From contig NZ_JJMN01000018.1 of NCBI RefSeq assembly GCF_000696385.1, positions 1 through 64,000 of the forward strand: DNA of 64,000 bases, in the 5' to 3' direction. The notes below the pieces were generated by a model that worked only from the letters and a program-made list of their open reading frames with translations, had not been told where the DNA came from and ran no database searches. The position numbers were made by a program, and so were the translations under genes. Below, piece after piece: positions 10,406 through 20,468 of the stretch (positions within the stretch are counted from its first letter, which is position 1; every line of letters starts with the position of its first letter). The DNA comes from Vibrio metoecus (lineage in GTDB: Bacteria; Pseudomonadota; Gammaproteobacteria; Enterobacterales; Vibrionaceae).

Positions 10406-13230
10406 CTAATTCAACAAAGGCTTGAGGAAGCGTGCGGTGTGTGAAGCTTCGATCTGCGCCACATCTTCCGGTGTCCCTTCTGCAATAATAAGGCCGCCAC
10501 CTTGGCCACCTTCTGGGCCTAGGTCGACAATCCAGTCCGCTGTTTTGATCACATCTAAGTTATGTTCGATCACTACGACCGTGTTGCCGTGATCGCGTAG
10601 GCGATGCAACACGGTAAGCAGTTGTTGAATATCGTGGAAGTGTAGCCCTGTGGTAGGCTCGTCCAGAATATACAAGGTTTTTCCAGTATCACGTTTGGAA
10701 AGCTCGCGTGCTAGCTTCACCCGCTGTGCTTCACCGCCAGAGAGGGTAGTTGCCGATTGACCGAGACGAACATAAGAAAGCCCAACATCCATCAGTGTTT
10801 GCAGCTTACGTGCAATCACAGGGACAGGGTCAAAGAATTCGCGTGCATCTTCTACCGTCATCTCAAGCACTTCATCAATGGTGCGACCTTTGTAGCGTAC
10901 TTCCAACGTTTCACGGTTATAGCGTTTGCCTTTACAGACATCACAAGGGACATACACATCCGGTAAAAAGTGCATTTCAACTTTGATCACACCATCACCT
11001 TGGCATGCTTCACAACGACCACCACGCACGTTGAAGCTAAAGCGCCCCGGTTGATAACCGCGAGAGCGTGATTCCTGCGTTCCGGCAAACAGTTCCCGGA
11101 TCGGGGTAAAGATGCCCGTGTAAGTGGCAGGGTTGGAACGTGGAGTGCGCCCTATTGGGCTTTGATCAATATCGATCACTTTGTCAAAGTGCTCTAAACC
11201 TTGGATCGCACGATAAGGCGCTGGTGTGGCGGTCGTGGCACCATTGAGCGCGGTATGCGCGATTTTAAAAAAGGTGTCGTTGATTAGAGTTGATTTACCG
11301 GAGCCTGAAACACCCGTTACACAAGTAAACAGACCGACAGGGATCGATAAGTCGACGTTCTTGAGGTTGTTCCCTACCGCACCTTTGAGTTCAACGGTTT
11401 TGCTTGCATCGCGTGGCGTTCGTTCAGTCGGCACGGCAATTTTTTTCACGCCACTGAGGTATTGGCCAGTCAATGAATTCGGGTTAGCAATGATTTCATC
11501 GATATTGCCTTCTGCCACCACCATACCACCGTGTACCCCTGCGCCTGGACCGATGTCGATCACATGATCCGCCATGCGAATCGCATCTTCATCATGCTCA
11601 ACCACTAAAACGGTATTACCGAGATTGCGTAAGTGGGTCAGGGTTTGCAGTAAGCGTTCATTGTCTCGTTGGTGGAGGCCGATCGAGGGTTCATCGAGTA
11701 CATACATGACCCCCACTAAGCCAGCTCCGATCTGACTAGCTAAACGAATTCGCTGTGCTTCGCCACCAGAGAGAGTTTCGGCGCTGCGTGATAAGTTTAA
11801 GTAGTTGAGGCCCACGTTGACCAAAAATTGCAGACGATCATTGATCTCTTTCATCACCTTTTCGGCAATTTGTGCACGTTGACCATCGAGTTTCAGCTCT
11901 TGGAAAAACGTCAGCGCATCGGCGATGCTCAGCTCAACAATGGTTGGCAGCGCCGTATCATTTATGAATACATTGCGTGCTTCGACTTTCAAGCGTGTGC
12001 CATCACAGCTGCCACAAGGTTTGTTGGAGATGTATTTCGCTAGTTCTTCACGCACTGAGTTGGATTCGGTATCGCGATAGCGACGTTCCAGATTATGCAA
12101 AATGCCTTCAAAAGGGTGCTTTTTGAGGCGAATATCACCGCGATCATTGATGTACTTAAATTCAATTTCTGAGCGACCGGAGCCGTGCAGGATAATTTCC
12201 TGAATTTTCTTGCTCAGTTTGTTGAATGGTGTGTGTACATCGAAATCATAATGTTCCGCCAGCGCAGTCAGCATCTGGAAATAGTAAAAGTTCTTTTGAT
12301 CCCAACCTCGAATTGCGCCTTGCGCTAAACTTAAGTTGGCATCTTGCAGCACGCGGTCTGGGTCGAAATACTGCTGTACCCCCAAGCCGTCACAGGTCGG
12401 GCAAGCACCGGCTGGGTTGTTGAAAGAGAACAGACGTGGTTCAAGCTCACGCATGCTGTAACCACAATGTGGACAAGCAAAGTTAGCCGAGAAAATCTGC
12501 TCCTCACCTTCTCCCTCCATCGGAGCTACGACGACGATACCGCCGGAAAGTTCTAGGGCCGTTTCAAAGGATTCTGCCAAGCGTTGCTGTAGATCACTGC
12601 GCACTTTGAAACGGTCGACAATCACCTCAATGGTGTGCTTTTTGTGCAGTTCAAGCTTGGGCGGATCGGTAAGATCGCAGGTTTCACCATCGATCCGTGC
12701 GCGAATAAATCCTTGTGCCGCTAAGTTTTCGAGTGTCTTAACGTGCTCACCTTTACGCTCTTTGACTATGGTGGCGAGCAGCATCATTTTGCTACCTTCA
12801 GGTAACTCCAGAACTTTATCGACCATTTGGCTTATGGTTTGTGCTTTGAGTGGCACTTGGTGCTCTGGGCAGCGCGGCTCTCCGACTCTTGCATAGAGCA
12901 AACGCAAATAGTCATACACTTCGGTAATGGTACCCACGGTGGAGCGTAGGGTTATGGGAAGTGGATTTTTAGCTCAATCGAAATCGCGGGTGATAACCCC
13001 TCAATGTGGTCGACATCGGGCTTTTCCATCAGAGAAAGGAATTGACGAGCATAAGCCGAAAGGGATTCGACATAACGTCGTTGGCCTTCTGCATATAACG
13101 TATCAAAAGCGAGTGATGACTTACCTGAACCAGAAAGCCCAGTGATGACAATTAACTTGTCACGTGGAATAGTCAGGTTGATATTTTTGAGGTTGTGGGT
13201 ACGAGCGCCGCGTACTTCGATTTTGTCCAT
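10406..13230 (-). CDS. uvrA: Excinuclease ABC subunit A (frameshifted)
   Basis: Damage-recognition ATPase of nucleotide excision repair, acting with UvrB and UvrC. It has two ABC ATPase modules with Walker [10 protein letters not shown] (N-terminal) and [12 protein letters not shown] signatures ([12 protein letters not shown] and [12 protein letters not shown]), and zinc-binding CxxC pairs ([13 protein letters not shown]). Two extra A bases on the + strand, at 12948 and 12971, shift the frame inside the conserved SIEQKSTSHNPRSTVGT segment. Removing both restores 940 residues, the normal length. Because UvrA is core and both breaks lie 23 bp apart at T-A-G, I treat them as sequence errors. An SOS box lies upstream. 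Confidence 0.95.
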
Positions 13231-13295
13231 CTGATTTGCTCTTTGCTAAACGAAGTGCAGCAAGTATTACATAGAGTGAACAAAGTGCAAGCAAA

Positions 13296-13315
13296 TACTG
13301 GATAAAAAAACAGTC
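13296..13315. promoter_or_regulatory. LexA (SOS) box upstream of uvrA
   Basis: The 20-mer TACTGGATAAAAAAACAGTC has CTG and CAG separated by exactly ten A/T-rich bases, as in the LexA consensus CTGT-N8-ACAG. It lies 66 bp before the uvrA start, where LexA repression is expected. Confidence 0.8.
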
Positions 13316-13330
13316 CTTATTGAAAGTGAA

Positions 13331-13362
13331 AAAGCCAACGGATAGGGGAATCCACTGGCTTT
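13331..13362 (-). terminator. galU terminator
   Basis: AAAGCCA (13331-13337) pairs with TGGCTTT (13356-13362), with an inner GGAT/ATCC stem. On the minus strand it ends in GGCTTTTTC just downstream of galU, separating it from uvrA. Confidence 0.6.
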
Positions 13363-13385
13363 AAATAGGACGGTTTAGCTAAGAA

Positions 13386-14258
13386 TTACTGACCTTTGTG
13401 AGTGGATTGCTTGGCAAGTTCCACTTTTTGGTCATTCTTCTTGTACATATTTTCGTAGCAGAAGTTGGTGGCTTCGATATAGCCTTCTACGCTACCGCAG
13501 TCAAAGCGCTTACCTTTGAATTTGTACGCTAAGACACAACCCGCTTTAGCTTGTTTCAGTAGAGCGTCTGTGATTTGAATTTCACCACCTTTGCCCGGTT
13601 CCGTTTGTTCAATGAGATCGAAAATATCCGGAGTCAGGATGTAGCGGCCGATAATCGCGAGATTACTTGGCGCGGTACCTGGCTCTGGTTTTTCTACCAT
13701 GTTATCGACACGGAATAGATCATCTTTGATCATCTCACCCGCAATCACGCCGTATTTGTGGGTTTCATTTTCAGGAACTTCTTGTACCGCAACGATAGAG
13801 CAGCGGAACTGTTTGTACAGCGCGACCATTTGCGCCAATACACCTTGCTGTTCATTGACACACAAGTCATCCGCTAGAACCACGGCAAATGGTTCATCTC
13901 CGACCAACTCTTTACCCGTTAAAATCGCGTGACCCAAGCCTTTCATTTCGCGTTGGCGAATAAAAGTAAAGTTAGCGGTTTCAATGATTTTACGAATATC
14001 AACCAATAACTCTTCTTTGTTGGTACCGCGGATCTGATGCTCTAACTCGTAGTTCATGTCAAAGTGATCCATGATCGAGTGCTTACCACGACCCGTCACA
14101 ATACACATACCTGTAATACCCGCTTGAATCGCTTCGTCAACGCCGTATTCGATCAGTGGCTTGTTAACGACAGGCATCATCTCTTTAGGCATTGATTTCG
14201 TTGCTGGTAGGAATCGCGTTCCGTAGCCAGCTGCCGGAAATAGACACTTCTTAATCAT
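13386..14258 (-). CDS. galU: UTP-glucose-1-phosphate uridylyltransferase
   Basis: Makes UDP-glucose from UTP and glucose-1-phosphate, feeding galactose metabolism, LPS core and exopolysaccharide synthesis. It is 290 residues, normal for the family. The N-terminal nucleotide-binding motif AAGYGTRFLPATKSMPKEM (residues 9-27) is intact, as are VVLADD and GGEIQITDAL. Its own terminator follows and qstR lies upstream on the same strand with a 173-bp gap. Confidence 0.96.
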   Translation of the reverse strand: MIKKCLFPAAGYGTRFLPATKSMPKEMMPVVNKPLIEYGVDEAIQAGITGMCIVTGRGKHSIMDHFDMNYELEHQIRGTNKEELLVDIRKIIETANFTFIRQREMKGLGHAILTGKELVGDEPFAVVLADDLCVNEQQGVLAQMVALYKQFRCSIVAVQEVPENETHKYGVIAGEMIKDDLFRVDNMVEKPEPGTAPSNLAIIGRYILTPDIFDLIEQTEPGKGGEIQITDALLKQAKAGCVLAYKFKGKRFDCGSVEGYIEATNFCYENMYKKNDQKVELAKQSTHKGQ

Positions 14259-14431
14259 AATCTTGCTCTATGGTGTGCTAGGGAGAAATTTTTGCCGACT
14301 CTACCATTTCTGATTCGCGACTGCATTACGTTGGTGTTATCGACCAAAAAAATGTGTGTGCAGTCGCATTGTTACTACATTTTTCAGCACGTAAAGTATC
14401 CAGAGTAATACCTCGATAATCTTGCGTTTTT

Positions 14432-15077
14432 TCACAATAAATTCTGATTTACCCAAGCAATGGCTTTGACTCTGTTTTTTACTATTTAACTTTTTAAATA
14501 TCTGATAAAGGTGCGATTTAACTGTGAACTCACTGATAAACAAGCTCTCTGCGATTTGCATATTGGAAGCCCCCGTTTGTAAGCAGCGTAAAATTTGGAT
14601 TTCACGAGCGGTGAGGTCAATGGTTACTTGTGTTTGATGAGTTTGAAATGCATAGCGATAATAATGCAGCAATTGGTTACTTACATGGCGTGGTAACCAG
14701 TTTTGTCCATTAATGATTTCACCTAATCCATGTGCCATAAAACCGGTTTCTTCATTGGCATAGAACAATCCTTTTAAATTCCCGTAGGTGAGTAAATCTT
14801 CCGTTTTTAAGCGTTTTTCCACATTGAATAAAATCGTTTCGAAGTATGGGCTGGTGAGTTTTAGAGGGCCTAATTTCTGGCGAATGGCGTTACTTTCACT
14901 ATGGTCGAGCAGTAAAATTTTGTGTTTATCAGACTGGTATTCGCGCAGTAGGCGTTCTGGTTCAATGATCGGAACTGGAAGATTGAGTTTGGTTATCGCC
15001 GCCTGAATATTGGGATGTAAAGTCTCGGGTTGAGTTGTGAGTAAGTAAATAGTGCGTGCGTAGTTGGCTCGTTGCAT
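14432..15077 (-). CDS. qstR: LuxR-type competence regulator QstR (frameshifted near its end)
   Basis: A VpsT/CsgD-like transcription factor that, in V. cholerae, links quorum sensing (HapR) and TfoX to late competence genes such as comEA and comM, and to type VI secretion. The N-terminal receiver-like half is followed by a LuxR helix-turn-helix (LTAREIQILRCL...FISEFTVKSHLYQIFKKLN). In the sequence as written the frame leaves the HTH at an A6 run (T6 at 14475-14480 on +) and adds a false tail ending at 14337. With five A the end reads NSKNRVKAIAWVNQNLL and stops at 14432, the canonical family ending. MQRANYART (15077) or MQSIMQ (15089) is the start; the first gives about 214 residues. Identity also rests on position between galU and ssb. 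Confidence 0.85.
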
Positions 15078-15368
15078 GATGGATTGCATACCTAATTGAT
15101 ATGAAATAATGCACCTAATATGGCGAAAAATACGTTTACGCGCTATGGGATAAAAGCAGTTTGCGGAGCACCTCAATAGGCAAGGTAACCGATAGGTTTA
15201 TCAGCAGGTTATTTCGGTGAGATGCTCTTAAAAACGGATAAACAAGGAGAGTGAAATCGCTCACGCTGCAATGAGAATCTGGGAATTCGATTGGTTCAGT
15301 GGGTAAAACGGTGTTATCCTTGCCGACTACTTGAAATTGATAGACATGACTTGATTACGGAGCAAAAC

Positions 15369-15902
15369 ATGGCAAGCCGTGGCGTGAACAAAGTAATTTT
15401 GATTGGTAACTTAGGCCAAGATCCTGAAGTGCGTTATATGCCAAGCGGCGGCGCAGTAGCGAATATCACCATCGCGACCTCCGAAACTTGGCGTGACAAA
15501 ACCACGGGTGAGCAGAAGGAAAAAACCGAGTGGCACCGTGTGACGCTGTATGGAAAATTAGCCGAAGTGGCGGGTGAGTACCTACGTAAAGGTTCTCAAG
15601 TCTATATTGAAGGTCAACTGCAAACACGTAAGTGGCAAGATCAAAGCGGTCAAGATCGTTATTCAACTGAAGTGGTTGTACAAGGTTACAATGGCATCAT
15701 GCAGATGCTGGGTGGCCGCACTCAACAAGGTGGAATGCCTGCTCAGCAAGGCGGTATGAATGCACCACAGCAAGGTGGTTGGGGACAACCTCAGCAGCCA
15801 GCGAAGCAGCATCAGCCAATGCAACAATCGGCACCTCAACAGTATGCTCAGCCGCAATACAACGAGCCACCGATGGATTTTGATGACGACATCCCATTCT
15901 AG
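15369..15902 (+). CDS. ssb: Single-stranded DNA-binding protein
   Basis: Coats single-stranded DNA in replication, repair and recombination, as a tetramer. The OB fold starts [20 protein letters not shown] and is followed by a Gln/Gly/Pro-rich linker (about 115-165) and the acidic partner-binding tip MDFDDDIPF. It is 177 residues. The longer frame upstream lacks a good start; the ATG at 15369 follows ACGGAG. Divergent from qstR, with about 290 bp between them; I see no LexA box there. Confidence 0.97.
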   Translation: MASRGVNKVILIGNLGQDPEVRYMPSGGAVANITIATSETWRDKTTGEQKEKTEWHRVTLYGKLAEVAGEYLRKGSQVYIEGQLQTRKWQDQSGQDRYSTEVVVQGYNGIMQMLGGRTQQGGMPAQQGGMNAPQQGGWGQPQQPAKQHQPMQQSAPQQYAQPQYNEPPMDFDDDIPF

Positions 15903-15916
15903 AACAGCTATTGATG

Positions 15917-15945
15917 AAAAAAGCCGCGGATTCCGCGGCTTTTTT
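15917..15945 (+). terminator. ssb terminator
   Basis: AAAAAAGCCGCGG / CCGCGGCTTTTTT with a three-base loop, directly after ssb. Strong and potentially bidirectional. Confidence 0.88.
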
Positions 15946-16025
15946 ATATAGTTATCTCAATTGTTTAATGTAAACTTCTCGCCTCTGAGAAATAGATAGC
16001 GGCGCACATAAGGAACGTGGCACAA

Positions 16026-18038
16026 ATGAGGTATACACCGACGTTAAAACTGAGCACTCGGCTTGTTGCGTTTGTGACCATGACGGTGATCAGTGCCATG
16101 TTTATTCTGTTCCTCGGTGGTACGTTGTCTTTTCAGCGTCTTGGGCAGGAATACCTTAATCATTATCTGCAGGGAATCGTCGACGTTGTCGACAAAGAGA
16201 TGGAAGATCCCGATGCGGCATATTCGATGCAGCGTTGGATGCCGAAAATGTTACAGGCCGGTGGGATCATTGAAATGCAGCTTTCGTCGGAGGCTGGAAC
16301 CGTCTACCGTTTCAAAGATACGGCCAACACCATTGAATCGGCACGCTTATATCAAGTCGCCTTACCCCTCAAACGTAATCCTGATTACGTGATGCATTTT
16401 AAAGCCATACCGCCATACCTCAGTTACAACTATTCGTTGCAAGCCATGTGGTCGACCACGTTAGCGGTCTTGCTGATCATCTTTTTCTTATTGCGGGGCT
16501 TGAAGTGGCTGAAAGAGCAGCTTTTAGGCTCGGAATTGCTGGAAGAACGTGGACGGATGATCTTAGCTGGCCGCGTTGAGCAACATGCGAAAGGCGATCC
16601 TAGAGAGTGGCCGTATACGGCTAGTGAAGCGTTGGATCGCCTGATTGAAGAGCTGCAGGATGCGCGCCAAGAGCGTAGCCGTTTTGACACCTTTATTCGC
16701 AGCCAAACCTTTTTAGACCAATTGACTGGTACTGCAAATCGCGTGTTGTACGACAGCAAACTAGAATCGGCATTGTTGGAAAGTGGTGCTCATGGTGGCG
16801 TTATGATGCTGCGTTTGGATGATCTCGAATCCACGCGTGAAGAGAGCCCCAAGCGTTTGGTGGACGAGTTTATTATCGAAGTTGGTGAGTGTCTTTCTAA
16901 TATCGTCCAACGTTATCCAGACGCCATTCTTTCTCGTTACTACGATGATGTATTTGCGCTGTTCATCCCTCATCAGGGCAGTAAAGATGTGGCGCAAGTG
17001 GCAACACAAGCGATTAAGCTACTTGAGCGAATTGTGCCCCCGGAGCCGCTTTCGGAAGAAAATTGGTTCCATATTGGTGTCACCATGTATCAAGAGGGGG
17101 AGCGGCGTGGGCGCATTATCGATGAAATGGAAACCGCACTAAAAAGTGCACAACTCCAAGGTGTGAATGCGTGGAGTCGTTTCCAAAAGCCCAAGCAGTT
17201 ACAGGAGGACCGTGGCAGCGTGCGCTGGCGGACTCTATTTGAGCAAGCTTTACGTCCGGATGCGATTTTGTTGTATCGACAGGCTTGCTATCTTCTTAGT
17301 GCCAATGGTGAGCGAGAATTTGTGCATTATGAATTGTTTGCACGAATCCAAGATCCGCAACAGGGCATTTTGAAAGCGTCGCGTTTTAGTTCGGCATTAG
17401 AAACGGTCGGCTATGAAGCGATGTTAGATCGTGCGGTGTTTGGTTCTGTTGTCAGTTTTCTTAAGCAGGCCGAGCGGATTGAACCTGTCTCGGTTAACTT
17501 ACACGTTGTCCCGTTTAGTGATAAACGGTATGCTCGCTTTATTCGTAACGAATTGATGCAGATGCCTTTTTATCTTAGAAGTGCATTATCTTTTGAGTTC
17601 GCCGAAGCGCATTTGATCAAGCATTTGGATTATATGCGCCCAATTATTCGTATGTTAGCCGGATTGGGCTGCAAAGTCGTGGTCGGGCAGGCGGGACGAA
17701 CAATTGTTAGCACTCACTATATCAAAGACTTAAAAATCAACTATCTTAAACTTCATCGGAGTTTGATTAAAAAAATCGACCAACGCCACGAGAACCAGTT
17801 GTTTGTACGCAGCTTGGTGGGCGTGTGCGGGGGTACACAAACCGAAGTGATTGCGGTAGGGGTTGAGACCGAACAAGAGTGGCAAACCTTACAGATGCTT
17901 GGTGTTAAGGGAGTGCAAGGGCGGTTGTTTGATGATGAACAACAAATGCTGCCGCCACAACCTCGCGAACAAACGAAGCTATCCCAGCGTATGTCTTTGA
18001 TACCCGTCGGTAAACGCAATCGATGGAGAACCAAATAG
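16026..18038 (+). CDS. csrD: CsrD/MshH: membrane protein with degenerate GGDEF and EAL domains
   Basis: About 670 residues: a first membrane helix (around 18-40), a periplasmic segment, a second helix near 145-165, a HAMP-like linker, then GGDEF and EAL folds. The GGDEF signature is replaced by SRYYDDVFAL and the EAL signature by HYELFARI, so it is not expected to make or cleave c-di-GMP. The E. coli homologue CsrD directs RNase E-dependent decay of CsrB and CsrC RNAs; in Vibrio the gene is also called mshH because it heads the MSHA locus. A GTG at 16017 also opens the frame, but the AAGGA before it is too close, so I prefer the ATG at 16026. Ends 14 bp before mshI. Confidence 0.85.
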   Translation: MRYTPTLKLSTRLVAFVTMTVISAMFILFLGGTLSFQRLGQEYLNHYLQGIVDVVDKEMEDPDAAYSMQRWMPKMLQAGGIIEMQLSSEAGTVYRFKDTANTIESARLYQVALPLKRNPDYVMHFKAIPPYLSYNYSLQAMWSTTLAVLLIIFFLLRGLKWLKEQLLGSELLEERGRMILAGRVEQHAKGDPREWPYTASEALDRLIEELQDARQERSRFDTFIRSQTFLDQLTGTANRVLYDSKLESALLESGAHGGVMMLRLDDLESTREESPKRLVDEFIIEVGECLSNIVQRYPDAILSRYYDDVFALFIPHQGSKDVAQVATQAIKLLERIVPPEPLSEENWFHIGVTMYQEGERRGRIIDEMETALKSAQLQGVNAWSRFQKPKQLQEDRGSVRWRTLFEQALRPDAILLYRQACYLLSANGEREFVHYELFARIQDPQQGILKASRFSSALETVGYEAMLDRAVFGSVVSFLKQAERIEPVSVNLHVVPFSDKRYARFIRNELMQMPFYLRSALSFEFAEAHLIKHLDYMRPIIRMLAGLGCKVVVGQAGRTIVSTHYIKDLKINYLKLHRSLIKKIDQRHENQLFVRSLVGVCGGTQTEVIAVGVETEQEWQTLQMLGVKGVQGRLFDDEQQMLPPQPREQTKLSQRMSLIPVGKRNRWRTK

Positions 18039-18051
18039 CCGTGGTTAGAAC

Positions 18052-19494
18052 ATGAAAAAAACGAGTTGGATAGAAAAATTGTTTGCCCCTAAGGTTGCTT
18101 CTCAGCAGCTCTATGTTGTTGTGCAGCCTGAAAGTTTATATTTTACGACAGACGATCTGCCCCCGATCCCACCTCAAGCTTTAAACCAACAAAACTGGCA
18201 ATCCGTGTTAGTACAAACGCTGCAAAAACACGCGATTCATGATGTACAAATCCACCTCGTACTCCATTCTCAGCTTTATCAAGCTTATCAAATTGAGCAA
18301 CCTAGCGTACCACGTGAAGAGTGGTCAGCCGCTTTGCCTTTTTTACTTAAAGATATGCTCAGTGAGAAAGTGACCGATGTGGTAGCAGATGCTCACCCAC
18401 TACCGGGCAGTGGCAAAGTTCAAGCCTATGTGATCAGCAAGCGCACCATTTTGGAACTGCAAAGCATGGCGTTAGCTGCGGGGTTAACGCTTGGCCGAAT
18501 TATTCCAGAGCAAGCGATATGGGGACTGACAGGGGGAGAACTGAGCCATTTCTTATTGCTGCACCGTAGTATGGGTGGCAGCTTTAAGTTAGATGCCTTT
18601 GTGGAGCGCCAATGCAGCTTTCAGCGAACACTGCGTGGGATTACGGCTCCGGTGACGGATAATGCGGTGAGTGCTCTGCAGTTGGATAGTTTGGCGTTGG
18701 AGTTACAGCGCTCGATTGATTATCTCTCTGCTCAGTTAAAAGGCGGATCTTTACAACAACTTAAAGTGTGTTGTGATGGGGAAGATCGAGAAGCGCTGAT
18801 TGAAGGGTTGAATGCTCGGTTAAGTGTCCGAGCTTCAGGGTTGGATGGGGAAGCGGCCATTTCCTGCGGTGAACAACTGGCACGTTATGCTCGTAATGTA
18901 TCGCAAGACACGATCAACTTTTATCCAGACCATTTAAAGCCAAAACAAGAAAAATTCACATTAACCAACCTATTACTGGTCTGGCTAGCGTTAAGTGCCG
19001 TGCTGTTGCTAGGGTATGCTGGCGTTGGCTATCAAAATATGGTGAGCGATCAACAACTGCAACAGCAGCAGGATGAGAACCAAACGTTGACGACGCAAGC
19101 CACGAGCCTGCGTCAGCAAGCGGCCAATCATCTGCCATCAGCTGGAAAGTTAGCGGCGATTGAGCGTTTGAAAAAAGAAATCGTAGCTAAACAGGAAGCC
19201 AAACAGGCGATTGGTCAGTTTGATGCCGCGCAGCAAACGGGGTATTCCGGTGTTTTAAATTCATTGGCGCAGTTAGCGCGCAGTGATATCTCTTTAAGCA
19301 GTATTACCTTAGATGCGCTTCAACTGAACGTACAAGGGTTAGCACGTGATCCCGCCGCAATTCCAAACTGGATAAATCAGTTTAAACAAGAACTGCATTT
19401 GATGGGCAGAAGCTTCGAACAACTGAAAATTGGTCGTAATGATCAGGATATGATCACCTTTGAATTGAATACCCAGCGAGGGAATCTGAAATGA
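18052..19494 (+). CDS. mshI: MSHA pilus biogenesis protein MshI (PilM/PilN-like)
   Basis: 480 residues. The N-terminal ~290 residues form a cytoplasmic PilM/GspL-like region. One membrane helix (about 303-325, LLLVWLALSAVLLLGYAGV) is followed by a Gln-rich coiled coil and a PilN-like periplasmic domain. It would link the cytoplasmic ATPase to the periplasmic alignment complex. Its stop overlaps the mshJ start by four bases, so the two are translationally coupled. No frameshift seen. Confidence 0.88.
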   Translation: MKKTSWIEKLFAPKVASQQLYVVVQPESLYFTTDDLPPIPPQALNQQNWQSVLVQTLQKHAIHDVQIHLVLHSQLYQAYQIEQPSVPREEWSAALPFLLKDMLSEKVTDVVADAHPLPGSGKVQAYVISKRTILELQSMALAAGLTLGRIIPEQAIWGLTGGELSHFLLLHRSMGGSFKLDAFVERQCSFQRTLRGITAPVTDNAVSALQLDSLALELQRSIDYLSAQLKGGSLQQLKVCCDGEDREALIEGLNARLSVRASGLDGEAAISCGEQLARYARNVSQDTINFYPDHLKPKQEKFTLTNLLLVWLALSAVLLLGYAGVGYQNMVSDQQLQQQQDENQTLTTQATSLRQQAANHLPSAGKLAAIERLKKEIVAKQEAKQAIGQFDAAQQTGYSGVLNSLAQLARSDISLSSITLDALQLNVQGLARDPAAIPNWINQFKQELHLMGRSFEQLKIGRNDQDMITFELNTQRGNLK

Positions 19495-20141
19495 GATCAC
19501 GTTGGCAAACGATGGAAAAACAGTTTTCCGCGCTTTCACAGCGTGAAAAAGGGTTGATCGCACTTTGTGGTGTCGTGGTGGTGGTGCTGTCATTGTGGAT
19601 GGGCTTGATTGAGCCAGCATTGAAGCAAAGTGAAGCGCGCCAATTGCAAGTTCAAACTCTGACTTCTAGCAATCAGTTGTTGCAAGGCGAAATCATGGCG
19701 TTGCAAGCAAAGCTCGCAAGAAACCCAGATCAGGAATTGGATGTTGAGTTATCACAGCTGACGCTACAAAGTCAGGAGATCTCACTGCAATTGGCAGAGC
19801 AGATCACGGCGATGGTGGCACCTTCAGAGATGCCGAATTTATTGGAAAATGTGCTCAGACAGGGTCAACAACTGAAATTGGTATCGCTAGAATCCTTGCC
19901 TGCTGAACCTATTGTGCGTTCGAAAGACACCAATATGGAATCGGAATATTATTTGCATCCGGTACGTATGGAGTTCACGGGATCTTACTTCGCCATTCGT
20001 GACTATTTGCAAACCTTAGAAGCGTTACCTGTGAAATATTATTGGCGCCGTTTTCAGTATCAAGTGGAAAACTACCCACAGGCTCGGGTGATCCTAGAAG
20101 TCTATACTTTGGGCAGTCGAGAGGAGTTTATCGGTGGTTAA
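19491..20141 (+). CDS. mshJ: MSHA pilus biogenesis protein MshJ (PilO-like)
   Basis: 216 residues with one N-terminal membrane helix (ALCGVVVVVLSLWMGLI), then a coiled coil and a small ferredoxin-like periplasmic domain, as in PilO. Expected to pair with MshI in the inner-membrane alignment complex. Overlaps mshI by four bases and mshK by eight. Confidence 0.88.
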   Translation: MRSRWQTMEKQFSALSQREKGLIALCGVVVVVLSLWMGLIEPALKQSEARQLQVQTLTSSNQLLQGEIMALQAKLARNPDQELDVELSQLTLQSQEISLQLAEQITAMVAPSEMPNLLENVLRQGQQLKLVSLESLPAEPIVRSKDTNMESEYYLHPVRMEFTGSYFAIRDYLQTLEALPVKYYWRRFQYQVENYPQARVILEVYTLGSREEFIGG

Positions 20142-20454
20142 ACATGCAGCGCTGTTGGCGCTAATCATCGCAACGCACAGTTACGCCAATGTCGACCCAA
20201 CCGCCCCTTTAGGGTGGGAAAGTCCAACAAAAACCGAGCAAAAAAGAACACCAACTTACCCTGTGCCTGCTCTACAAAGTATTGTGTGTGCGGAGGGTAA
20301 TCGCTGTTATGCGATTATCGAACAAACCGTGGTAGCGCAAGGGGATGTGGTGAATGGTTATCATGTTACAGCCATCCATCCCGATCAGGTGAAACTCACC
20401 CGAGCAGGGAAAGAGTGGCAGTTGGCACTCTTTGCGCTCGATATAAAACAATAA
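20134..20454 (+). CDS. mshK: MSHA pilus biogenesis protein MshK (PilP-like)
   Basis: 106 residues with a signal peptide (cleavage likely after THSYA) and a short periplasmic beta domain like PilP/GspC, which contacts the secretin. The GTG-started frame overlaps the end of mshJ. MshL begins 15 bp later. Confidence 0.85.
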   Translation: MVKHAALLALIIATHSYANVDPTAPLGWESPTKTEQKRTPTYPVPALQSIVCAEGNRCYAIIEQTVVAQGDVVNGYHVTAIHPDQVKLTRAGKEWQLALFALDIKQ

Positions 20455-20468
20455 GGTAACAAAGTCTT

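Noticed and set aside
10406..13230. Split uvrA as two separate genes or a real pseudogene
   Set aside because: Two single-base insertions 23 bp apart restore a full-length 940-residue UvrA; the same error type recurs in other genes.
14337..15176. 279-residue LuxR-type protein with a basic C-terminal tail
   Set aside because: The tail arises from a frameshift in an A6 run; the other frame gives the standard family ending.
16026..18038. Active diguanylate cyclase/phosphodiesterase in csrD
   Set aside because: Both GGDEF and EAL signatures are degenerate, as in CsrD.
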